Source: Hyphomicrobiales bacterium
GTDB taxonomy: Bacteria; Pseudomonadota; Alphaproteobacteria; Rhizobiales; Rhizobiaceae
Reading direction: 5' to 3'
DNA: 64,000 bases
NCBI GenBank assembly: GCA_900466575.1
Contig: UBMP01000025.1
Coordinates: forward strand, 62,001 to 126,000
Part shown: one piece after another, positions 27,235 to 36,161 of the stretch
How positions within the stretch are numbered: the stretch's first letter is position 1
Layout: every line of letters begins with the position of its first letter
The notes under the pieces: generated by a model
Databases searched by the model: none
The model's input: only the letters and a program-made list of their open reading frames with translations
Told to the model about the DNA's origin: nothing
Translations under genes and position numbers: made by a program

Positions 27235-27612
27235 TTAGCGGTTCTTGCTGTCTTCCAGCGCGTCGCGCGCCTTGTCGTAATGCTCGGGCTTCATATGCGC
27301 GCGCACCGAACTAATGGCCATCGTGAGCACCGCAAGGTCATCGGAAAAACCGATGACGGCAATGAAATCCGGAACCAGATCGATCGGAGAAACGAAATAG
27401 GCGAGCGCGGCCAAGAGAATCCCGCGCACGCGGGTGGGCGTCGTCGGGTCGAGCACGCAATAATAGGCAGCCACCACGTCTTCACCGAAAGGCAAAACGC
27501 GAACAGCGCGCTTGAAGGCCGGCCAGAAACCCTTGCGGACCTTCTGCGACTGCTTTTCCTGCGTGTCCGGATCGCCCGGCATCAGGATCTCACCATACTT
27601 GATGTCGTCCAT
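27235..27612 (-). CDS. YkvA-family (DUF1232) membrane protein
   Basis: 125 residues. The DUF1232 core is clear: a helical region leading to AALAYFVSPIDLVPDFIAVIGFSDDLAVL, given in parts as AYFVSPIDLVPDFIA and GFSDDLAVL, with the Pro-Ile-Asp-x-x-Pro-Asp pattern diagnostic of the family. One or two membrane segments are expected. The biochemical role is unknown. It lies alone between membrane-protein and pterin genes on the same strand. Confidence 0.87.
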   Translation of the reverse strand: MDDIKYGEILMPGDPDTQEKQSQKVRKGFWPAFKRAVRVLPFGEDVVAAYYCVLDPTTPTRVRGILLAALAYFVSPIDLVPDFIAVIGFSDDLAVLTMAISSVRAHMKPEHYDKARDALEDSKNR

Positions 27613-27675
27613 GCGAAGCCTCTTGCTGCCCGCCCAGTGCGTGCAGCCAATATGTAAGGATCGAGAGGGCCCGTT

Positions 27676-27984
27676 TCAAATCTGGTAATGCGCCTCGGCT
27701 CGATCCATCTCCAGTGCGAGTTGGAAATCGAGTTCCGTCAGGCCGCCGGAGGAATGGGTGGAAAGTGCCACGTCTACCGTGGCGTAGGAATTTTTCCAGT
27801 CGGGATGATGATCAAGCTTTTCGGCGACAAGCGCGCATTCCGTCATGAAGGCGAAGGCCTCGCGGAAGCTTGCAAAGCCGAATGTCTTGGAGATGGCCTT
27901 GCCGCCGTCCTCCAGATGCCAGCCCCCGTGGGATTTCAGCTTCTCTTGAACTTCGCTCTCGTTGAGCTTAACTCGATCAACCAT
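27676..27984 (-). CDS. phhB: 4a-hydroxytetrahydrobiopterin dehydratase
   Basis: 102 residues, the normal size for pterin-4a-carbinolamine dehydratase. The active-site set is EKLDHHPDWKN with the paired His, then YATVDVALSTHSSGGLT. The enzyme recycles the pterin cofactor of aromatic amino acid hydroxylases; no phenylalanine hydroxylase gene lies in the window. It is divergent from the phosphotyrosine phosphatase gene with only 39 bases between starts. Confidence 0.95.
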   Translation of the reverse strand: MVDRVKLNESEVQEKLKSHGGWHLEDGGKAISKTFGFASFREAFAFMTECALVAEKLDHHPDWKNSYATVDVALSTHSSGGLTELDFQLALEMDRAEAHYQI

Positions 27985-28023
27985 GGTCGGCTCCCTGTTT
28001 TTGACGTCAATGCGGACAACGCT

Positions 28024-28530
28024 ATGAACAACGTTTCAGTTCTTTTTGTGTGCCTCGGCAACATCTGCCGGTCGCCTTTGGCGGAGGGCGTGTTCCGCCA
28101 TATTGCCGAACAACAGGGCCTTTCAGGTCGTGTCACGACGGATTCAGCAGGCACCGGCGGCTGGCATACGGGCGAGGCGCCCGACCGACGCTCGATTGCT
28201 GTCGCAGCCCGCTATGGGGTCGATCTTTCGAAGTTGAAGGCGCGCCAGATCAACAAGCGCGACTTTCAAACTTTCGACCTCATCCTCGGCATGGATGCCT
28301 CGAACGTCACCAATATCCGCCGCATCTCTCCGGAAGGGGCACGCGATCGCGTCCATCTGTTCTCCAAACTCACGCTGGGAGAAACATGGGACGTACCTGA
28401 TCCCTATTATGGCGACGCGTCAGACTTTGAGCGCGTCTACCACATGATTTCGGAGGGTTGCATGTCCTTGGCGGATAGGCTGAAATCATCCGACATGTCG
28501 GCCAGCGGGAACACTTCCTCGGTCAGATAA
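28024..28530 (+). CDS. Low-molecular-weight protein-tyrosine phosphatase
   Basis: 168 residues. The P-loop CLGNICRSP holds the nucleophile Cys10 and Arg16 close to the N-terminus, and the general acid lies in VPDPYYGD, so the enzyme should be active on phosphotyrosine. The ATG at 28024 is chosen; the open frame extends upstream across phhB. The last 31 codons overlap, antisense, the 3' end of thpR (28437-28530), so the polar tail after DRLKSS encodes part of both messages. The substrate is unknown. Confidence 0.92.
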   Translation: MNNVSVLFVCLGNICRSPLAEGVFRHIAEQQGLSGRVTTDSAGTGGWHTGEAPDRRSIAVAARYGVDLSKLKARQINKRDFQTFDLILGMDASNVTNIRRISPEGARDRVHLFSKLTLGETWDVPDPYYGDASDFERVYHMISEGCMSLADRLKSSDMSASGNTSSVR

Positions 28531-29030
28531 GGACCGCCGCCTACGGAATCGCGCGACGAGAGCAGCACGAAGCGTGGAACGATAAAGGGCGCGGTGTAGA
28601 AATTCCCGCGCCCTGAAAGATAGTGTACGACATCATCGACCCGTGACGAGCGAAGCCTCGCCAATGTCACATGCGGCGTGAACTTCCTGGGGTCTGGCGG
28701 AAGACCGATCCGCTGGCAGATCCGCTCGATTTCGCCTTGCAGGGCGGTCATCTCCTCGTTGGGAGAAACCCCGGCATAGACGGAATGCGGTTTCTTCGAG
28801 CCGAAGGACCCTATGCCGGAAAGCTGGAGGGAGAATTCGGGACGATCGATGCGGTCGAGCCGATCGACGATTTCATCTGCGGTGCGATTATCGACATCCC
28901 CGATGAAGCGTAGCGTGATGTGATAGTTCTCGACGTCTATCCATCTGGCTCCTGGGAGACCACCGCGCAACAATGAGAGGCTCATGGCCGCGTTGCGCGG
29001 AATTTCGAGGGCGGTAAACAGTCTGGGCAT
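28437..29030 (-). CDS. thpR: RNA 2',3'-cyclic phosphodiesterase (2H/LigT family)
   Basis: 197 residues with the two HxTx motifs of the 2H phosphoesterases: YHITLRFIGD in the N-terminal half and TPHVTLARL in the C-terminal half. The family hydrolyses 2',3'-cyclic phosphates on RNA ends and shows 2'-5' ligase activity in vitro. The opening MPRLFTALEIP is typical. Its 3' end overlaps the convergent phosphatase gene by 94 bases. Confidence 0.9.
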   Translation of the reverse strand: MPRLFTALEIPRNAAMSLSLLRGGLPGARWIDVENYHITLRFIGDVDNRTADEIVDRLDRIDRPEFSLQLSGIGSFGSKKPHSVYAGVSPNEEMTALQGEIERICQRIGLPPDPRKFTPHVTLARLRSSRVDDVVHYLSGRGNFYTAPFIVPRFVLLSSRDSVGGGPYLTEEVFPLADMSDDFSLSAKDMQPSEIMW

Positions 29031-29150
29031 GACGAGCTCCCCGAATCTATTACTCGAACAGTCTCAGCGAATCACGCAATTGCGAAATACGCAAGACAAA
29101 AGGGAAATGCCCTGTGGAACGAATAGTTTCACGCAAGCGACAATTTTGAC

Positions 29151-29783
29151 TTACTTTGCCGAAATCGACTTCAGGAAGGCCTCTGCAGCGGGCAAAAATG
29201 CTGCAACTGCGGCATCCACGCCCTTAGCGTTCGGATGCATGCCGTCATCCAGTTTCAGTTCGGGTTTCAGCACGTAAGCCTCCACGAACAGGGGATAAAG
29301 CGGCGCGCCATAGCCCTTCGCGAGATCGGGGAAGATCGGGTTGAAGCGGGCGGCATAATCGGGCCCGAGGTTCGGCGGGGCCTGGATGCCGGCGATGAGG
29401 ACCGGGATCTTGCGCTCCTTCAGGCGGGCAAGGATCGCATCGAGATTTTTCTTCGTGTCTTCCGGCGAAAGGCCGCGTAACGCATCATTGGCGCCAAGTT
29501 CCAGGATGACGCCGTCAGTGCCGTCCGGGATCGACCAGTCGGCGCGGGCAAGACCGTCTGCTGTGGTGTCGCCCGAGACGGCGGCGTTGGCGATCGCCAC
29601 GTCATAGCCCTTCGCCTTCAGCGCCGCTTCGAGCTTGGCGGGAAAGGCATCGGCCGCCGGCAATTGATAGCCGGCCATGAGACTGTCGCCAAAGGCGACG
29701 AGTTGAACGGTCTTTGCCGCTGCTTGCGAGGCCCAGAGCAGCGAGGCCGCAAGCAATATTCCCATCGACGCTTTAAAACGCAT
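29151..29783 (-). CDS. SGNH/GDSL arylesterase or lysophospholipase (TesA-like), exported
   Basis: 210 residues with a signal peptide (core about residues 7-20, likely cut after AAAK region). The SGNH blocks are complete: GDSLMAGY with the nucleophile Ser, the Gly/Asn in VSGDTTADG and GANDALRGL, and DGMHPNAKG with catalytic Asp and His. It resembles E. coli TesA, a periplasmic thioesterase/lysophospholipase. The longer frame to 30047 overlaps the ABC gene; the ATG at 29783 is chosen because it opens the signal peptide. Divergent from the ABC pair, as tesA is from ybbA in E. coli. Confidence 0.9.
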   Translation of the reverse strand: MRFKASMGILLAASLLWASQAAAKTVQLVAFGDSLMAGYQLPAADAFPAKLEAALKAKGYDVAIANAAVSGDTTADGLARADWSIPDGTDGVILELGANDALRGLSPEDTKKNLDAILARLKERKIPVLIAGIQAPPNLGPDYAARFNPIFPDLAKGYGAPLYPLFVEAYVLKPELKLDDGMHPNAKGVDAAVAAFLPAAEAFLKSISAK

Positions 29784-29889
29784 CCTTGTCACCCTAAATT
29801 GCGTATTGCTGTTCGACTGGCCCAGTGCAGACCTGAGGGCCAACCCGATTTCCGCAGACATATGTCGCATTGATATAGGGCAGATTTTC

Positions 29890-30594
29890 GTGACCGAAAC
29901 CATTATCCGCCTGAAAAAGGCCGACCTGACTCTCGGGCTCTCGGCCGCTTCGGTCCATGTGCTGAAGGAAGTCGACCTTGAAATCGCTCGTGGCCGCTCG
30001 GTCGGCATCGTCGGGCCTTCGGGATCGGGCAAGTCGACGCTGCTCATGGTGATGGCCGGGCTGGAGCGGGTAGACAGCGGCGAAGTCGTGATCGACGGCG
30101 CACCCTTCCATCAGATGAGCGAGGACCAGACGGCGGCCTTCCGGGGCCGCAAGATCGGCATCGTCTTCCAGTCCTTCCATCTGATCCCCAACATGACGGC
30201 ACTGGAAAATGTCGCCGTGCCGCTGGAGCTGGCCGGCGAGGCAAAGGCCTTCGACTTTGCGCGCAAGGAACTGGAGGCCGTGGGCCTCGGGGCGCGCATG
30301 TCGCATTATCCGGGGCAACTCTCCGGTGGCGAGCAGCAGCGAGTGGCCATTGCCCGTGCACTTGCCCCATCGCCCGCCCTTCTGATCGCCGACGAGCCAA
30401 CCGGCAATCTCGATGGTGAGACCGGGCGGCAGATCGCCGATCTTCTTTTCGCCAAGCAGGCCGAGCGCGGCATGACCATGCTGCTCGTCACCCACGACCC
30501 GTCGCTGGCAGCACGATGCACCGAGCAGGTGCGGATGCGCTCAGGCAAGATCGAGGGTGCTGCTGCTGCGCCGCGCGAAACGGTGCAGGCATGA
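29890..30594 (+). CDS. ABC transporter ATP-binding protein (YbbA/LolD-like)
   Basis: 234 residues with complete Walker A (GPSGSGKST), signature ([15 protein letters not shown]), Walker B ([12 protein letters not shown]) and switch His (LVTHDPS). The GTG at 29890 is taken as start, since no ATG lies in frame before the conserved [12 protein letters not shown]. Its stop overlaps the ATG of the permease gene, forming a two-gene transporter. In E. coli the equivalent YbbA-YbbP is next to tesA; the substrate is not established and may be a lipid or lipoprotein. Confidence 0.92.
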   Translation: MTETIIRLKKADLTLGLSAASVHVLKEVDLEIARGRSVGIVGPSGSGKSTLLMVMAGLERVDSGEVVIDGAPFHQMSEDQTAAFRGRKIGIVFQSFHLIPNMTALENVAVPLELAGEAKAFDFARKELEAVGLGARMSHYPGQLSGGEQQRVAIARALAPSPALLIADEPTGNLDGETGRQIADLLFAKQAERGMTMLLVTHDPSLAARCTEQVRMRSGKIEGAAAAPRETVQA

Positions 30595-33134
30595 GTGCGG
30601 CGGCGCGGTTGCGCCTGTCGCTCAGGCTGGCGTTGCGCGAAATGCGCGGGGGCCTGAGCGGCTTTTACATCTTTCTTGCCTGTATTGCGCTTGGCACCGG
30701 TGCGATTGCGGCTGTCAATTCGGTGGCAGGCTCCGTCACAGGGGCGATGCAGGAACAGGGCCAGACGATCCTCGCCGGCGATATCCGCTTTCAGATCAAC
30801 AACCGCGATGTAACGCCTGAGGAAGAGGCCTATTTCAAGAGCTTTGGCGCAGTTTCCCGCTCCGATACGATCCGCTCCATGGCCCGCAAGGGCGATGGCA
30901 GCGACCAGACGCTTTCGGAAGTGAAGGCGGTTGACGGAGCCTATCCGCTTTACGGCACGCTTCAGTTCGAACCGCAGACGAGCCCGGCTGATGCTCTGGT
31001 CGAAAAGAACGGGACATTCGGTGCGATTGCCGCGCCCGATCTTCTCGACCGGCTGAAGCTGAAGGTCGGCGATGAATTGCTGGTGGGCAACGCCAGGCTT
31101 CGGATCACGGGATCGCTCGTCAAGGAGCCCGATGCGCTCTCGGAAGGTTTCGCCTTCGCGCCGCGCCTGATTGTCAGCCGTGATGCGCTCAATGCCGCAG
31201 GGCTGGTGCAGACCGGCAGCCTGATCGAACATGTTTTCCGTGTGAAGCTTCCGGCGGGCACGCCGATGCCGGCAGACCTGAAGAAGAAGACGGACGCCGC
31301 CTTCCCGAATTCCGGCATTCGCATCGCCACCAGCAAGAACGCCGCGCCGGCACTCAACGACACGATCAGCCGTTTCACCGAATTCCTGACGCTGGTCGGC
31401 CTGACCGCCCTGATCGTCGGCGGCTCGGGTGTGGCGAATGCCGTGCGCGCCTATCTCGATTCCAAACGCGGCGTCATTGCCACCTTCAAATGCCTCGGCG
31501 CGCCGGCCTCGACTGTCACGCTGATCTATATGCTGCAGATCCTGATGATTGCAGCGGTCGGCATTGTCGCCGGGCTGGTGCTGGGCGCCATCGCGCCGAT
31601 GATCGCCAACAGGTTCCTGGCCGAATATCTCCCCGTCGATCCGACACCGACGCTGTTTCCGGCGGCACTGCTCATTGCGGCGCTTTTCGGTCTGCTGACG
31701 GCCGCAGGTTTTGCGATCCTGCCGCTCGGCCGCGCCCGCGACGTGCCGGCGACGGCGCTGTTCCGCGAACAGGGTTTCGAGCCCACACGCTGGCCGGCGC
31801 GGCCGTTTGCGATTGCCGCGGGCGTTGTCTTCCTCGCCATTGCAGGGCTTGCGGTCTTCACGGCGCAAGACCGCCGCATTGCGCTCTATTTCCTCGGCGC
31901 GATCATCGTCGCCTTCGTCGTGCTGCGGCTCGTCGGAGTCGGCATTGCGGCGCTCGCCCGCCGCAGCCCGTCCTTCCGTTCGCCGGTGGTGCGGCTGGCG
32001 CTGGGCAACATTCACCGCCCCGGCGCGTTGACCGGCCCTGTCGTCCTGTCGCTTGGCCTTGGCCTGATGCTGCTTGTCACGCTTGCGCTGATCGACGGCA
32101 ACATGCGGCGCGAACTGCAAGGGAATATGGCGGTGCGCGCGCCGGACTATTTCTTCATTGATATCCAGAGCCGCGATCTCGCGGGGTTCCAGGACGTCGT
32201 GAAGAAGAGCGCGCCGAATGCCAAACTGGTTGAGGCGCCGATGCTGCGCGGCCGCCTCACCGCTCTGAACGGCACGGACGTCTCGAAGATCAAAGCCGCG
32301 GAAAGCGTGCGCTGGGTGCTGAACGGCGACCGGGGCATCACCTATTCCGACACCGTGCCGGAAAACGCGACCGTCACCGAAGGCGCCTGGTGGCCGAAGG
32401 ACTATACCGGCGAGCCGCTCGTCTCCTTCTCGGAGGAGGAAGGCAGGGAACTGGGCCTGAAGGTCGGCGATACGGTCACGGTCAACGTGCTCGGCCGCCA
32501 GATCACCGCGAAGATCGCCAACATGCGCAAGGTCGACTGGCGCTCCATGGGCATCAATTTCGTCATGGTCTTCACGCCCTCGACCTTCAAGGGCGCACCA
32601 CATGCCTGGCTGGCGACGTTGACCGGCTCGGAGGCTGACCGCGCGGCGGAAAACTCGGTCGTCCACGCTGTCACGAACGCCTATCCGGGCGTAACCTCTA
32701 TCAACATCAAGGATGCCATTGATACCGTCACAAAGCTGACGGGGCAGATTGCGTTTGCGATCCGCGTGGCGGCGAGTGTCGCGCTGATATCCTCCGTTCT
32801 GGTTCTGGCAGGTGCGCTGGCTGCAGGCAACCGCGCCCGCATCCACGACGCCGTTGTTCTGAAGACGCTGGGAGCGACGCGACGCACCCTGATCGCCGCC
32901 TTCGGGCTCGAATATGCGCTGCTGGGGCTCGCCACAGCGGTCTTCGCCCTGATTGTCGGGGCTGCGGCTTCCTATGGCGTCGTGCATCTCATCATGACAC
33001 TGCCCTGGCGTTTCGACCCGATGACGGCTGTGCTGACCGCCGTGCTCTCGCTCGTCGTCACGGTGGGTGTCGGGCTGATCGGCACATGGCGCGTGCTGGG
33101 ACAGAAAGCCGCACCAGTTCTCAGAGAGCTATAG
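30591..33134 (+). CDS. FtsX-family ABC transporter permease (YbbP-like)
   Basis: 847 residues, the large duplicated FtsX type. One transmembrane helix near residues 22-42, a periplasmic domain, four helices about 265-420, further helices about 430-510, a second periplasmic domain (about 530-720) and a final group of three to the C-terminus. FtsX-like segments SKRGVIATFKCLGA and VLKTLGATRRTLIAA are the coupling regions that contact the ATPase. The start overlaps the upstream gene's stop as ATGA. A long open frame on the opposite strand (30306-32987) is a codon-bias shadow. Confidence 0.9.
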   Translation: MSAAARLRLSLRLALREMRGGLSGFYIFLACIALGTGAIAAVNSVAGSVTGAMQEQGQTILAGDIRFQINNRDVTPEEEAYFKSFGAVSRSDTIRSMARKGDGSDQTLSEVKAVDGAYPLYGTLQFEPQTSPADALVEKNGTFGAIAAPDLLDRLKLKVGDELLVGNARLRITGSLVKEPDALSEGFAFAPRLIVSRDALNAAGLVQTGSLIEHVFRVKLPAGTPMPADLKKKTDAAFPNSGIRIATSKNAAPALNDTISRFTEFLTLVGLTALIVGGSGVANAVRAYLDSKRGVIATFKCLGAPASTVTLIYMLQILMIAAVGIVAGLVLGAIAPMIANRFLAEYLPVDPTPTLFPAALLIAALFGLLTAAGFAILPLGRARDVPATALFREQGFEPTRWPARPFAIAAGVVFLAIAGLAVFTAQDRRIALYFLGAIIVAFVVLRLVGVGIAALARRSPSFRSPVVRLALGNIHRPGALTGPVVLSLGLGLMLLVTLALIDGNMRRELQGNMAVRAPDYFFIDIQSRDLAGFQDVVKKSAPNAKLVEAPMLRGRLTALNGTDVSKIKAAESVRWVLNGDRGITYSDTVPENATVTEGAWWPKDYTGEPLVSFSEEEGRELGLKVGDTVTVNVLGRQITAKIANMRKVDWRSMGINFVMVFTPSTFKGAPHAWLATLTGSEADRAAENSVVHAVTNAYPGVTSINIKDAIDTVTKLTGQIAFAIRVAASVALISSVLVLAGALAAGNRARIHDAVVLKTLGATRRTLIAAFGLEYALLGLATAVFALIVGAAASYGVVHLIMTLPWRFDPMTAVLTAVLSLVVTVGVGLIGTWRVLGQKAAPVLREL

Positions 33135-33395
33135 TAAATAATGCTAAGTCTACAAAAGTAACAGGAATTTTAGATTCTGAAGTCTTGCGGAACTTGAGCT
33201 TGCACCTCATATTCAGCGGATCGGTGTGAAGATCGTTTGAGATTTTCATACATACGATGCGCAGATTGGAGAATTAGGGCGTCCTTTGCGCATCCTCTGG
33301 ATGCACGACGCTCTAAATCAACATGGCGGGATTGCGCCTCAAAATGCTTTTTCCGACATGCAAATCGGGCACTTAGCCCCCTTTGAGAGGAAACA

Positions 33396-34163
33396 ATGGC
33401 TGAACTTCGCAATTACCAAACCGGCACACAGTCCGGCGTGATGATTGACCAGGGCCTTCGCAGCTACATGCTGAAGGTCTACAATCTCATGATGTTCGGC
33501 GTCGCGATCACGGGTGTCGCCGCCTATGTCACGACGCTTCTGACCACGACGAACGATCCGTCGCAGGCCGCGGCCACGATGCGCGGCGGCGTCATGCTGA
33601 CGCAGCTCGGCGTAGCCCTCTACACCTCGCCCCTGCAGTGGGTTGTCATGCTGGCGCCGCTGGCGCTCGTCTTCTTCCTGAGCTTCCGCATTCACAAGAT
33701 GAGTGTTTCGGCCGCGCAGGGCACGTTCTGGGCCTATGCCGCCCTTCTCGGCGTCTCGCTGTCGTCCATCCTGCTCGTCTACACGGCGGCGAGCATCACG
33801 CAGACCTTCTTCGTGACCGCTGCCTCGTTCGGCGCGCTGTCGCTCTACGGCTACACGACGAAGCGTGACCTTTCGGGCATGGGTTCGTTCCTGGTGATGG
33901 GCCTCTTCGGCATCATCCTGGCCTCGATCGTCAACATCTTCCTGAAGTCGTCGGGCCTTGAATTCGCGATCTCGATCATCGGTGTGCTGGTCTTTGCTGG
34001 CCTGACCGCCTGGGACACGCAGAAGATCAAGGAAATGTATTTCGATGCAGACGATGAAGTGACCTATGGCCGCAAGGCCGTGATGGGTGCTCTGACGCTC
34101 TACCTCGACTTCATCAACCTGTTCCTGTTCCTGCTGCGCTTCCTTGGCAACAACCGCAATTGA
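33396..34163 (+). CDS. Bax inhibitor-1/YccA family membrane protein
   Basis: 255 residues with seven hydrophobic segments and the family features: an N-terminal soluble stretch ending GLRSYMLKVYNLM, then the C-terminal WDTQKIKEMYF and LYLDFINLFLFLLRFLG. The two acidic residues that gate the channel in bacterial homologues probably lie in this last part. Members are calcium-leak or protease-modulating proteins (YccA with FtsH). GAGAGG lies seven bases before the ATG. A 261-base gap upstream separates it from the permease; a strong terminator follows. Confidence 0.93.
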   Translation: MAELRNYQTGTQSGVMIDQGLRSYMLKVYNLMMFGVAITGVAAYVTTLLTTTNDPSQAAATMRGGVMLTQLGVALYTSPLQWVVMLAPLALVFFLSFRIHKMSVSAAQGTFWAYAALLGVSLSSILLVYTAASITQTFFVTAASFGALSLYGYTTKRDLSGMGSFLVMGLFGIILASIVNIFLKSSGLEFAISIIGVLVFAGLTAWDTQKIKEMYFDADDEVTYGRKAVMGALTLYLDFINLFLFLLRFLGNNRN

Positions 34164-34186
34164 TCGCGCGCGGACTTGAGCTATAA

Positions 34187-34214
34187 GGAAAGGCGGCCTT
34201 TGGGCCGCCTTTTT
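34187..34214 (+). terminator. Rho-independent terminator of the Bax inhibitor-1 gene
   Basis: AAAGGCGGCC (34189-34198) and GGCCGCCTTT (34203-34212) pair perfectly around a TTTG loop and are followed by TTG with five T residues in total. It lies 26 bases after the stop. Confidence 0.9.
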
Positions 34215-34287
34215 GTTGCCGGGAGTTTACCTTTTCCGCGCAACACCGGACGCGAAACGGTTGCCACTTTCGCTGGAGTTGCTTTGA

Positions 34288-34839
34288 ATGCCCTTCCTCA
34301 TCCGCGACGCCGAGACGCGCGATCTTCCCGCCATTACAGAGATTTACCGCGAATCCGTCCTCAACGGCACGGCGACCTACGAGCTCGACCCACCGGATCA
34401 GGCTGAGATGAAGACGCGCTTCGAGACGATTACCGGACGAGGCTACCCATATGTGGTCGCCGTGGCGGAAGATGGTGCGATACTCGGCTACGCCTATGCC
34501 TCCGCCTTCCGCACACGTCCGGCCTATAACTGGCTGGTCGAGGACTCGATCTATCTCGCTCCGGCCGCTCGCGGACAGGGGATCGGTCGGGCGCTTGTGA
34601 ATGAACTCGTCACCCGCTGCACAGCGCTCGGTTTCCGTCAGATGGTCGCCGTCATCGGCGGCTCAAGCCCCGCATCCATCGGCGTTCACCGGGCGGCGGG
34701 TTTCGAAATGTGCGGCACGCTGAACGCGACCGGCTTCAAGCTGGGGCAATGGCTGGACACGGTGTTCATGCAGATTGCGCTCGGCGAAGGGGCGGAGACG
34801 GTACCGGATGTGACGGCGTATCCCGGGACGCTGACGTAG
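34288..34839 (+). CDS. GNAT N-acetyltransferase, phosphinothricin/methionine-sulfoximine type
   Basis: 183 residues. The acetyl-CoA loop is ARGQGIGRALV, preceded by VEDSIYLAPAA; the opening IRDAETRDLPAITEIY, TATYELDPP and IGGSSPASIGVHRAAGFE match the Pat/Bar-like GNATs that acetylate phosphinothricin or methionine sulfoximine and related amino acids. The physiological substrate in this organism is not known. It converges on the DUF2794 gene with a four-base gap. Confidence 0.88.
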   Translation: MPFLIRDAETRDLPAITEIYRESVLNGTATYELDPPDQAEMKTRFETITGRGYPYVVAVAEDGAILGYAYASAFRTRPAYNWLVEDSIYLAPAARGQGIGRALVNELVTRCTALGFRQMVAVIGGSSPASIGVHRAAGFEMCGTLNATGFKLGQWLDTVFMQIALGEGAETVPDVTAYPGTLT

Positions 34840-34843
34840 GGCC

Positions 34844-35254
34844 TCAGGTATCGACCAGCTTCAACACCTTGTCGAACACCTTGAGCACCTGTTTCAGGTC
34901 CTGCCCGCGCTTCAGAACCTTGCCGGCGGTGTTGACGACGCTGAACGCGCCCTGTTTGTTGGCGAGCCTTGGGTCCTTGATGATCTGGTAGAGCGGCATT
35001 TCGCCGGAGCGCTTGAAGACGGAGAAGACGGCGATATCGCGCATGTGGTCGAGCGCATAGTCCTTCCACTCGCCCTCCCCCACCATGCGACCATAAATCC
35101 AGAGGATCATGTCGAGTTCGCGTCGGTGGAAGGTCACAGGAAGCGGGTCCTTCGCGCTCTTGTACTCGCGAAGGTCTATGACATCGGCCGAATTGTTTGA
35201 CCTTGCTCGTTCCCGCTGCAAATCGGGCTGATCGTCCAACGTCGCGCTCCGCAT
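34844..35254 (-). CDS. DUF2794 domain protein
   Basis: 136 residues, soluble. The conserved core VTFHRRELDMILWIYGRMV, WKDYALDHMRDIAVFSVFKR and PLYQIIKDPRLANKQG mark DUF2794, a family I know only from alphaproteobacteria and with no assigned function. The N-terminal 40 residues are polar and variable. The gene stands alone between the convergent GNAT gene and the DUF1223 gene upstream on the same strand. Confidence 0.85.
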   Translation of the reverse strand: MRSATLDDQPDLQRERARSNNSADVIDLREYKSAKDPLPVTFHRRELDMILWIYGRMVGEGEWKDYALDHMRDIAVFSVFKRSGEMPLYQIIKDPRLANKQGAFSVVNTAGKVLKRGQDLKQVLKVFDKVLKLVDT

Positions 35255-35319
35255 GATGACATTTCAATGTCAGTTTGCCTGACTTGCATCAAAATGCAAG
35301 CGCGAAGGGCGTCTGACAA

Positions 35320-36057
35320 TCACTGCGTCCACGCCATGACGCCGGCCGCCCCGAGAATGGGTCCGGGCTCACCGTTGGGGCCGGTTTGCTGGAGAAGCAC
35401 GGCGCAGCCATCATATTCGCGCACATCCATGACGGACATCGGCAGTTTCAATTGCAGCGCCTCACCCTTCCACATGCCCACGGTTTCCACATCGGTGACA
35501 CTGTTGAGGTAGGTAATCGTCTTGCCGCTGTTTTCGCCGCGGGTAATCGGAACAGTCTGTTTGCGCTTGAAATAGGCAATCACGACATCACCCGAACCCT
35601 TGCCGGACCCGACGGAAATGTCCATTTCCTTGCCCTTCACCGAGGCCTGGATCGGCACCGAGAGCCCCTGGCCCGCGCCCTCGAGCTTCTTGAGGCCCGC
35701 CTCGATCGCGTTTCGATCCGCGCCGTTGACGTCAGTCCGGCCATTGAGAACCGCCTGGGGAGTGTAGACATTCGACCGGCTCATGGTCGCGGCATATCCG
35801 TATTGCCGGCCAGTGTTCTGCTTGGAGGCGAGCGTGTCTGCCCAGCCGAGATAGTTCCAGTAGTCGACGTGGTAGGAGAGCGCCAGAAGATCGCCGCGGC
35901 TCACAAGTGTGCTCAGGACGGCATCCGCCGGCGGGCAGGAGTTGCAGCCTTGCGAGGTGAAAAGCTCGACCACGCCTTTGGGCGCACTCGCATCCTGCGC
36001 TTGCGCGGAGGCAAAGGGCAGGAATGAGACGGCAATCAAAAGGGCTAGCCTGTTCAT
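35320..36057 (-). CDS. DUF1223 thioredoxin-like secreted protein
   Basis: 245 residues with a signal peptide (about 1-21, cut near AQAQ). The mature protein opens with VVELFTSQGCNSCPPAD, a CxxC in a thioredoxin-like setting, then SYHVDYWNYLGWADTLAS and YTPQAVLNGRTDVNG. A role in periplasmic thiol chemistry is possible but unproven. The frame begins at a TTG one codon earlier; the ATG at 36057 is preferred. The last 90 residues are less conserved. Confidence 0.88.
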   Translation of the reverse strand: MNRLALLIAVSFLPFASAQAQDASAPKGVVELFTSQGCNSCPPADAVLSTLVSRGDLLALSYHVDYWNYLGWADTLASKQNTGRQYGYAATMSRSNVYTPQAVLNGRTDVNGADRNAIEAGLKKLEGAGQGLSVPIQASVKGKEMDISVGSGKGSGDVVIAYFKRKQTVPITRGENSGKTITYLNSVTDVETVGMWKGEALQLKLPMSVMDVREYDGCAVLLQQTGPNGEPGPILGAAGVMAWTQ

Positions 36058-36161
36058 CAAAGACGGTTCTCGGGATACTCTTGCATGGGTTGAAGACTAT
36101 GACATCCGACGCGTACCGCAAAATCACATTGGGGTGAGAGTCGGCAAGACCTGATGATCGT

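Noticed and set aside
30306-32987. An 893-codon open frame on the minus strand.
   Set aside because: It lies wholly antisense to the FtsX-type permease, is rich in Arg, Gln, Asp and His in no domain order, and is the product of GC-rich third positions.
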